A DNA stretch of 64,000 nucleotides from Aplysia californica (lineage: Eukaryota > Mollusca > Gastropoda > Aplysiida > Aplysiidae): assembly GCF_000002075.1 (NCBI RefSeq), contig NW_004797416.1, positions 780,310-844,309 on the forward strand. The letters run 5' to 3'. Under the pieces are notes generated by a model. The model was not told the DNA's origin and ran no database searches. It saw only the letters and a program-made list of their open reading frames with translations. The position numbers and the translations under genes are program-made. Positions 13,701 to 23,300 of this stretch are shown here, one piece after another. Numbering within the stretch: the first letter of the stretch is position 1; the number at the start of each line of letters is the position of its first letter.

Positions 13701-16700
13701 ACAACGTCAACAGTGCGCTGATATATTAACCTGACTCACAACAAGCTATTTTAAAACACCTGCCTTAACAAACATTGTGTCCTTAGTTACTGTCAGGACA
13801 TTATCTTGAACTGCACATGCTAGAGGGATGTACCGTCAGGAATGAACAACTCAAACATGTCGGGGATTGACAAATTATTTGACAAATTCATAAATTCAGG
13901 TTGGCCGAGAATGAAAAAATTTATAGAGATATTAATCAGGTAATGGTAACTTGTAGGCCAACTAGCTATCCGTAATTTCACTTGTCCATGTTCGTATTAT
14001 CTGTACCCAGCTGTATCTATCCCTGTGTCCATTCATCTAGCCAACAAAACCCATAAAGTGGAAAAACTCCCAACAGAAAGTGGCATAGGTACTTATGGTT
14101 TACCTGCCTTGTGACCCGTCATAGTGGCTGCACAGGCTCCAGTCTCCACTGACCACACCTTGACCATCATATCAGAACCAGCTGAGAGCACCACAATACC
14201 CGAGGGGAAAAATCGGCAGGTGTAGACATCACCCACGTGTCCCTCAAGCTTTCTCTGTAAAGAAACAAAAGCAGTATACCATGAAGCCCAAGTTTTATGT
14301 ACAGTCTAAACATCTCTACAATTCAGATCATTAAAGGAAAATGGGGTAAATGGACAACTGCATCCTAACAGAGAAATGGCCACACTAAATATAATATCTT
14401 CCAAACATGGGAATCGAACAGATTTCAAAGCGGTAAACCATTCACTACAGAGAAAGGTAGCCGATGTTCATAAACCTAAATGTTGCCCAACTTCCACTAA
14501 AATCTCTCCTCCCTATGGCCAAGGAATTTTATAGATGCTGATGGCCGAGTCAGTATGGGGTAATTGTAATAGCCAACACAGTAGATGTAAGTAGTTTCCC
14601 AAAGCTAGATGGACAAGAATACAGAAAACAACAGTGTAAAGGGAAAAATCAACAATGGAGTCCTGACTTCAATCTTCCACTGCCTGTAAAGTTGTAAGCG
14701 CATAAAGCAGGCTAAAGACTGTGAATGTGCGCTATTTAAAAGCATTAATCAATATCATTATTATCATATTATTGTGTTGCCTGTTTCCAGGACCCATGAC
14801 CTTGTACCCCTGTATGCTACAAACAACCCAGCCCCAGATTTCTGGTGGCCTTGACCCCACAACTCACCCGTACTTCTCCTGTGTCTGTCTGCCACAGTCT
14901 CAAGTTTCCCTCAGAGTCACTGGACACGCCCAAACCACCTGATGAGGTGTCCAGACCTGTCACCTGTCAAATGGTAAAGCCGACCATTATCAATGGCATC
15001 ATTACATACTAAAAGGTTGCAGTTTCTATGTCTGTTTCCAACAGAGATTTCAAAAGTTTCCAACAAAGATTTCAAAAAGGCAAAAATTGTTTAAATTGTA
15101 CGTGAAAAACATAATTGTAAATACATGTCAAGAAAGTGGTAATTTATTCTTTTTAATGGACACAATTTCAAGTTTTGCTTTGTTTTAGTAAAAGTTTTAC
15201 GGCACTCGCAACTGCATAAGGTCATATAAGCGAGTGAAAAAAAGTAGGTTCTATTCACAAGAGTACACTCAGGCCAACACCTCTACTAAAATGCTAAAAA
15301 ATTTGATGTAAATAAATTCTAAATTTAAAATAAGTTTTTAAATAACAATAAAATTTTAAACAATCTTATTCATGATTTTCCATAAAAGCCTTTACAAAAT
15401 CAAGTATTTTGTTGGGATCAACTACAAAAAACAGATCTTGCAATTTTTTGCATCTAAAATATTTCCTTCGGGTCTCTCCAAAGTATAGACATTCAGTTAA
15501 AACGTGTCTAATGGTAAAATCTGTTTCGCACACAGAACGGTTTCTCATCTCCCTGAAGGAGGTATTTATGTGTCAGGGACGTGCGCCTCAAGCGTAATCG
15601 AGTAAAAATAACTTTGTCTCTTCTGGAGAGGCCTGAAGGATTTCGCGGACCCAGTTTGGGCTTGATGTTGTGTAGTTTATTGTCTTCTTGTTTTTTCTAA
15701 CACGTCTCCAACAGACTGGAGGTGTAGTTTTTTACTTTATTTTTAAAGTCAGTCTGTGGTAGAGTGTTCGTCGTTGATCTCAACAGAAGGGACAAGGATT
15801 CCTTCGCCAGGAGGTCCACTTGCTCTTTTCCTCGGATACCCACATGGCTAAGTAGCCATGCGAATATGATACTTTTCCCGGTTTCAGCCAAAGCATGCAT
15901 TTTTTGTTGTAACCTAACTATTTTTGTGTGTAAGAGTGTGTAGTTTGTAAGTGAGGTGATGCAAAACAGAGAGTCAGATAGGATAAGGAAAGAATTGTTA
16001 GGAGAATTTTCTATGAGTGCCATGTCAATGGCCATGGCCTGTGCAGAGAAAATGGAGGCTTCGGGATGGAGTCACCTCCTGTTGTGTACTGTTTGAGGAT
16101 AGGGCAGCGGAGCCCACAACGGAGTCAGATTTAGAGCCATCTGTCAAGATTAGCTCCGCACCGGGGTATATAAGTTTTTCGTATTCTGCTTTAAATTTCA
16201 AAACAGAATATGAAAAACTTAAATGTTTTGGTGTTTGTGCTTGCTTTGGTGTGTGAGGTCAGCTGTAAGTCTATTTTTGCCTTGGTGAGGCGCCATGGAG
16301 GGAGATCGGGGAAAAGAAATTGTTGGATGTCTTGTTTGGAAAATTGTATGTTTTTAAGGACCTCAAGGACTCCGAGGCCGGAGGGTTTGATGAGTTTTTC
16401 GTTGTTTTGGAATTTGTTTATGGTGTCTGGGTTTGTTCTGAAAATACATTCGTGTGCTGAGTTCTCTGGTGTTGAGCTTTATTTAATTGCGTATTGTAGG
16501 GAGAGTTGTGTGCGTCTGAGTGTGAGTGATGGTTTGTTTGCCTTGGCCTGGAGGCTCTCCACTGGAGAAGTGCAGAAAGCCCCTAGGGCGAGGCAGAGTC
16601 CTTGGTTTTGTACTGGGTCTAGCATTTTCAGGACGTAGGGTTTTGCCGATCCATAGACCTGACAGCTGTAGTCAAGCCTGAATCGGACAAGGGAGATGAA

Positions 16701-19502
16701 TAGATGGAAAAGGTGTTTTGAGTCCCCGCCCCACTCTGGATGCGATAAAATTTCCAAAGCGTTTAACGCTACGCTTTCTGGCACCTCACACGAAGGTCTT
16801 TTATGTGTGGAACGAATATGAGTTTCTCGTCAAAATATAATGCCGAAGAAACGAGCCTGGTCCTGGATGGAAATCCTTTCCCTGTATAGCGACAAATCCA
16901 GCAGCAGTACACGTCTGCCTGATCGGCAGAAGTGCACTGCAACCCTCTTTGACGGGTAAAACTTGAAACCGTTATTATTTGCCCATTTCTCAAGCTGTGC
17001 AGCTACATTTCCATAGAATAGATCTTAGTTGAGGATTTTTCCAATAACAGCATATTAGGAAGTCGTCAACGTATAACAAGCTGTCTATGCTATTTTGGAG
17101 GGTCTTAACGATGGAATCTATTTTAATTTCGAATAGGAGAGGAGAAAGGATGCTTCCCTGGGGAACACCTTCCTCCTGCAGGTGGGGGTCTGAAAGGGGG
17201 GATCCGACACGAATCTGGAAGGAACGGTTCTTCAGGAAATTGTCAATGAAGGCAGGGAGGTGGCAGCGTATGCCGAGAGCGTGCAGGTCTCTGAGAATGC
17301 CATACTTTCAGGTTGTGTCGAAGGCTTTTTCTAAGTCAAAGAAGATGGCGATCATGTGGCCTCCTTCGGCAAACGTCTTGCGTATAAAGGTCTCTAGGCG
17401 GACCAGGTGATTCAGAGTGGATCTTGTTTTCCTGAATCCGCACTGGAGATCAGTCAGCGAGCCTGTCATCTACAGAAACCGCAAGAGTCGCATGTGAATC
17501 CTTTTTTCTATAAGCTTGCATAGACAGCTCGTCAGTGCAGGACGGGTGTGTGTGGTCTTTGTTGTTAGGTTTGGGTATTGGAATGACAGTGGCGAGACGC
17601 CAAGACTCCGGAAAGGAGTGCCACCGCCACATGTCATATGTCTAGGAGTGTAAGTGTTTCTGAGGGAAAGTGTCTATAAAATGATCTGGTTGTGGATGTC
17701 ATCCGGACCTGGGGCTGTGTGGCCCAGGTCTGAGATGCACAATGTTAGTTTGTCTTATGTGAAGTCTGAGTTGTAGGGTTCAGTGCTGTTTGAGTGGAAG
17801 TTCAGGTGTTGTTGTTCTCTGTTAGTTTTGATGTTTTGGAAAGTGATGTTGTAGTTTGCTTTGGATGAGTTTTTGGAGGGAGATGTAGCTATTCTGTTTG
17901 CAATGTCTACCTGTGTTTCAGCTGTGGTTCCATCCGGCCTCTGGACGTGCCGTATGATGTCAGCGCATCTACCCAAATTTTTTTTAGCGATTTTAAAAAC
18001 TTGGTTGATTTTGGAGATTAATTTTCTGAACGACTGTCTTTTGCTCTCCCTGAGGCATCTACGTGCCTCAGTTCGAGGCATCTACGTGTCTCAGTTCCAG
18101 CTTTTAGTAAATTCATTTTGTTTTCTGTGGTGGTGTTGTCGACTGCCCTTCGGTATGCTGCCTTCTTTTTCTTTACTGCATCATCACATTCCCCAGAGAA
18201 CCAGATCTTGTTCTAGCAGGGTTTTGGAGATGTTTTTCATATGTGTTTGTGGCATATTTCTAGAAGCGTTTCGTGGAATTTGTTGTAGTTGAGATTGCAA
18301 GTGGGATTCAGAATCTGGGAACATTCAATGGCGAACCCGTCCCAGTGTGCTTTTTTGTAGTTGAAGCGTTCTGTAATCGGGTCGTTTTGGAGGCTATTGT
18401 TGTTAAGAAGAATTGGGAAAAGGGTCCATGCAGTCATCCAGCACAGACCACTCAAGATCTGGGACTAGGCCAGGGGTACAAAAAAGGTGAGGTCTAGGGA
18501 TGAAGTGCCAAAAGTGGATCTGTTTCTGTAAGCGCAGGACCTATCATTTAAGAGGCAGATGTTATTATGGAATAAAAAATCTTCTATTATTTTTCCTTTC
18601 TGGTCTATGGGTTTGTCTCCCCATAGGGGGCTGAGGGCATTAAAGTCACCTAGCAAAATAAAGGGCTTTGGGAGCTGGAGCTTTAAATCGTTTAGTTGAG
18701 TTATTTTGAGGGGGTAATTTGGTGGGATATAGACAGAGCAGATCGTGATTGGTCTGTGCAGGGTGACCTGAACGGCAATAGCCTGGAGGGTCGTCCTAAG
18801 ATGTACTTGTCTGTGAAGTGTGTTGTTGTCAGTGTGGATTGTGGTTCCACCTGTAGCAATCTGGTTCTCCGTGTAAATGTGATCTTACTCAGTAAATCCT
18901 CTTAAGTCTATGGTTGAAGCCACAAGTGGGCACAGTGTGGACTGTAAGTGTTGCTATTCAGCAATGGAAGGTCGGAGTCCACCAACATTCCATTGCAGTA
19001 CTGCCATTATATATGGCTTTTTAAATTTCAAGTTTGTCACCTACAAACACTAAACACAGATATTACAAGTCTACTTTCACAAAATGCATCAATCAGCAAG
19101 ATGCCTTGGAGGCTGTAACATTAGTCATGATGGCTCTCAGTATGGCTGTATTCTCCAAAGAAAAGTCCCTGTCATGTACGTCTCAAAAGTGTAAAAATAG
19201 TGTACTGGGCATGACTTCGTTTGTGATTTACCTGCTTGTTTGGGTTGTGAATGGCTGAGAATGTGATGGTTGGAGCAACAAACTTCCTTGACAAACTTGC
19301 TGTTTCCCCATTGTAGGCGATAACAACACTTTTCTGAGGAAACAGAACAACATAATGTCCAGGATGTGAGACACAACAGAATGCACAAAGTCCTGGAAAA
19401 TAAATGAGTGGCAAAGATGAGAGGAAATGATGGACAAGCAGAAAGGAAGACATAGAAAGTGCAAAAATAAACTCATTGTCTCTTATAATTAGATTAACAG
19501 AA

Positions 19503-19557
<55 letters not shown>

Positions 19558-20259
19558 NNNNNNNNNNNNNNNNNNNNNNNNNNNNNNNNNNNNNNNNNNN
19601 NNNNNNNNNNNNNNNNNNNNNNNNNNNNNNNNNNNNNNNNNNNNNNNNNNNNNNNNNNNNNNNNNNNNNNNNNNNNNNNNNNNNNNNNNNNNNNNNNNNN
19701 NNNNNNNNNNNNNNNNNNNNNNNNNNNNNNNNNNNNNNNNNNNNNNNNNNNNNNNNNNNNNNNNNNNNNNNNNNTATATATATATATATTCAAACAAAAA
19801 GATGCAAATCTTGTGATCAAACACTGTGAGAATGTGAATGTCAGCTAACTACGCCAAGGTATAATGGGATCACAATCAGGACAAATGAACAAAGTACTTC
19901 CTCGTACATACTGACAGGGTGTACCCGAAAATGCTGGTCAAATCGAGCCAACAAAGAATACAAAACCCATCACATTAATTTATGAGACAAAATCTGTCTC
20001 ATACTACTCATAACATCCGTTTAAAATTATCATTAGATCTAAGTGTCGATGTCTTCACACTCAGGAAGCCAGCCCACATTAAAAGACAAAGCCGAAGATG
20101 GAACTGTGGGGGAGGAGAAAGAAAGGAAGGACGAGATCCACCTGGAAGCAAGATCTTGAGGCAGATCCCATGCATTTGGGAAACAGCTGGCAGGGGGTGG
20201 AGAAGATTGCCCAGAACAGAGACAGGTGGAGGCCACACACACTACCAGGGTGAAAGGCA

Positions 20260-20317
<58 letters not shown>

Positions 20318-23300
20318 ATCAATGTCATACCTTTGTGATATCAGAAACTGAAAACTGCTCATCCTTTGTGGTCAGATATGGTAAACCTTCAGGAGATCGA
20401 CCGTGACCACACACTTCAGAATACTCACTAGGGGGTGCTGAGGAAAAGAGGTGACCTGAAAATGAATTTGAGCTTGAACCCAAAATCATTCTAAAATATC
20501 AATTACTCAAAGCCAACACTATCTCATGAAAAACTTTGGCTGAAAATATTGACACTGTGGTCAAGCTAAAAGAGTCTAGTATGTTTTGTGGAAAGCAAGT
20601 TACATTTTATACAATTTCACAAAGGACACATACACATCGATAATTTTTTAATAAACCTGCTGCTAACAGGTTTTGAAGGAACAATATCTGAGCATAAATC
20701 TTTAAGACAAAAAAATCTTAAAATTAAAACCAAAAGTTTGGGGATTTAGAAAAAGTGGGAGCAGATGTGGCATTGGTAGCCTGGTGGCTAGGCTCTCTCA
20801 CTCACAACCGTAAGGTCATGGGTTCGAATCCCGTCAGAGGCCCGACATTTTATCCTTGGGAAAGGCACTTTGCCTGAATTTTCCTCGCTTTACCCAGGTA
20901 GGAGTGAGTACGCTGCTATAGACAGAGAAAAATGTTGTCAGTTTGTTAGTGTTTGAGTGCATAATCAGCTGCTTGCACAGTATGCTTCCCAGGAAGCCGA
21001 GAATGTTTCTGAATATTCTATGGTCTGCTGGGGAAATAATATAGTGTTAAGTGCACAGAACTTGCTGTTGAGCGGTGATATGTGCTATACAAATGCTATT
21101 ATTATTATGAATTATGATATAAAGAGGAGTTGGAAATAGTAACAGGAAAACTGACCCCCAATTAAACATGAAAGAACTGAAACGACCATGCCTTATATAA
21201 GAATGCAATCAAACCTTGCTCTTTTAGAGATCATGAGACAAAAGAGATAGCCTGTCACTAAAGTGAGAGACAATCTTACCTTCTGGCTTCAGTCTATACC
21301 CCCCCCCCCCCCCCACTCCTTTGTCTCTGATAATCGAGGTAAACTCACTTGCTGATTTGAACGAAACCCAGGCTTTTCCATTCCTCTCTCTGCAAAATAA
21401 AAAAGGCAGAGGGATGTGTAAGAGCCAAATATATTTACAGCCTAGAAAGTAACAATGTTTTGGTAGCCAAATTGTGGCTACTAACAGATGAGTGAAAATA
21501 GATTTTGTTGAAGTGACTTTGAAGATATGTGTATACAGCTTCAAAATATTTATGACAAGGACCTTGTTTCCCTGATCCTTCACATGCCATTTCGTCTCGC
21601 AGCTTTGCTTCACCTCTACAGCTCAACTCCTCACTTAGTCCGTCCTGTTCCTGTAAGTCATTATGGCCAAAATCTACATGAAAGCAGAGTGGTGTTGGGC
21701 CATTGAGGCCTACAGACATTTTTTATGCATTTAAAATGTTTCACTTAACTCAGAACACTTATCTTTTATAATCTTTGCACTTCTTAGAAATGGTGAGACT
21801 GAGGGAAAAACGATCAAAAGGCTGACTACTTCTTTTCCAGGGACCAGTCACAGAGACATTAAAAAAAGAATATCTTATATAAACATTGAGTGTAAAACCT
21901 TGCTAAAATGGTAAAAGTAAAGGGAAAATGGAAATAGCAAGGGAGAAATTGAATAACTTATAAGAGAGATCATGCAAAACACAAAGGAAATAAAACTCAG
22001 GTCCAGACCTTACTGACTACATCCAAGAATGTAGAACACGGTTCGGTTGTTAAAATACCACAGAAACTATTACGTGCACTTTAGTTTCTGACCAAGTTCC
22101 GATCTGACCTCCAATAGAAAGGTAAATCACCGTCAGTCGAACACTCCAGTATTCAACAACCATGAGGATAGTGCTGTCCCCCGCTGTGCCCATGTAACTA
22201 TGCAACTCAACTTCGTTAATTTTTTACTACTTTCCATCACAACTTCTCCCTGTCTGATAAGCCTAGAAACCCATCCAACATCTCATTCTAAAAATAATCA
22301 TCAGACCAACAAGACAATCCCACTTTTGCTCTCGAAATCTAACCAGTATTAAAGCATTAACACACCTTAAGATACAAGTGTTATTTCATTTTGAAATTGC
22401 AATTTCTACTCTTAATTCATTTTCAAATTTTGTTATCTAAAAAATCAAGCCCACAATTTTCACAATATTTGTTTGTTTGCCTCACTTTAGACAGCAAGTT
22501 CCATTTATGCAATTACCTGACCAAATCCATAGATCATTCATTTGACCAATGGACAGGGCAGCGTGTTATCTGGACAGGACCACAGTGTTTGTCAGCAGGA
22601 CAGTGGACAAGAGATTAAAATTGCTAATAATAATTCAAATTCAGTTATAAAGAAATCCAAAATAATATCTATCAACATTCAAAAAGCACTTTCAAATTGA
22701 AGGTGCTTATTAAAGGTACAAAAGAGGTTTACAGCAGTGTTGGCACACAACAGAGATTTGATCCTATCCTACATCTCTGTTAATCAATGCTAGCTCTCAA
22801 CTTGTCTCCAGTCACGGTACACTTAACCAAACACCGTACACCACTTTGGCCAATTCACCAACTACCCACAGTGTTCAAAGAAGTGCCAACAAACAACACT
22901 CTTGTTGCCAATTTGGTTTTTCTGTTGTGAACGACAAGACTGTCTTAAAAAGTAAAAATATATTACTTCTCTGCATATATGATTTATATTAATTATAAAT
23001 CATTAAACCCAGTTACTACATGACATACTGTCAGTACATTTATTGTCAGCATGGCTCTAATCTTTTTTTTACCTTGAATTTTAAGCCACCCATGGTTGTG
23101 TTTGGCGTTCTATTTGTCGCTTTCACGTCAAACTATACTACAGACTTCAACAAAAGTTAGGGACAACTTGCAAACACTCTGTGAGTGGTCTTCTTGGGTC
23201 AACCTGAACGTGGATGTTTTTGGACTGATCCAGTGGCATGATGGTGCTGCCTCAGCCTCAGGCGGACAATGACATAGTTAAGTATGACACTGCGAGCCTT

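Noticed and set aside
16210-16638. 142-codon plus-strand frame
   Set aside because: Antisense shadow of the Nimbus-like LINE reverse transcriptase on the minus strand.
19476-19829. 117-codon frame across the gap
   Set aside because: Made of TATC/TA repeats and N.
20039-20362. Poly-Met and poly-His frames
   Set aside because: Translations of the ATG repeat tail of a LINE fragment.
20769-20845. Possible functional tRNA gene with perfect B box
   Set aside because: Continuous with a SINE body and LINE-like tail, and the cloverleaf is poor; it is the head of a SINE.
21435-21719. Minus-strand frame considered as PAAF1 exon 1
   Set aside because: No similarity to the family, whereas 23998-24062 encodes the expected QSDWDSAV start and joins exon 2 in the right phase.
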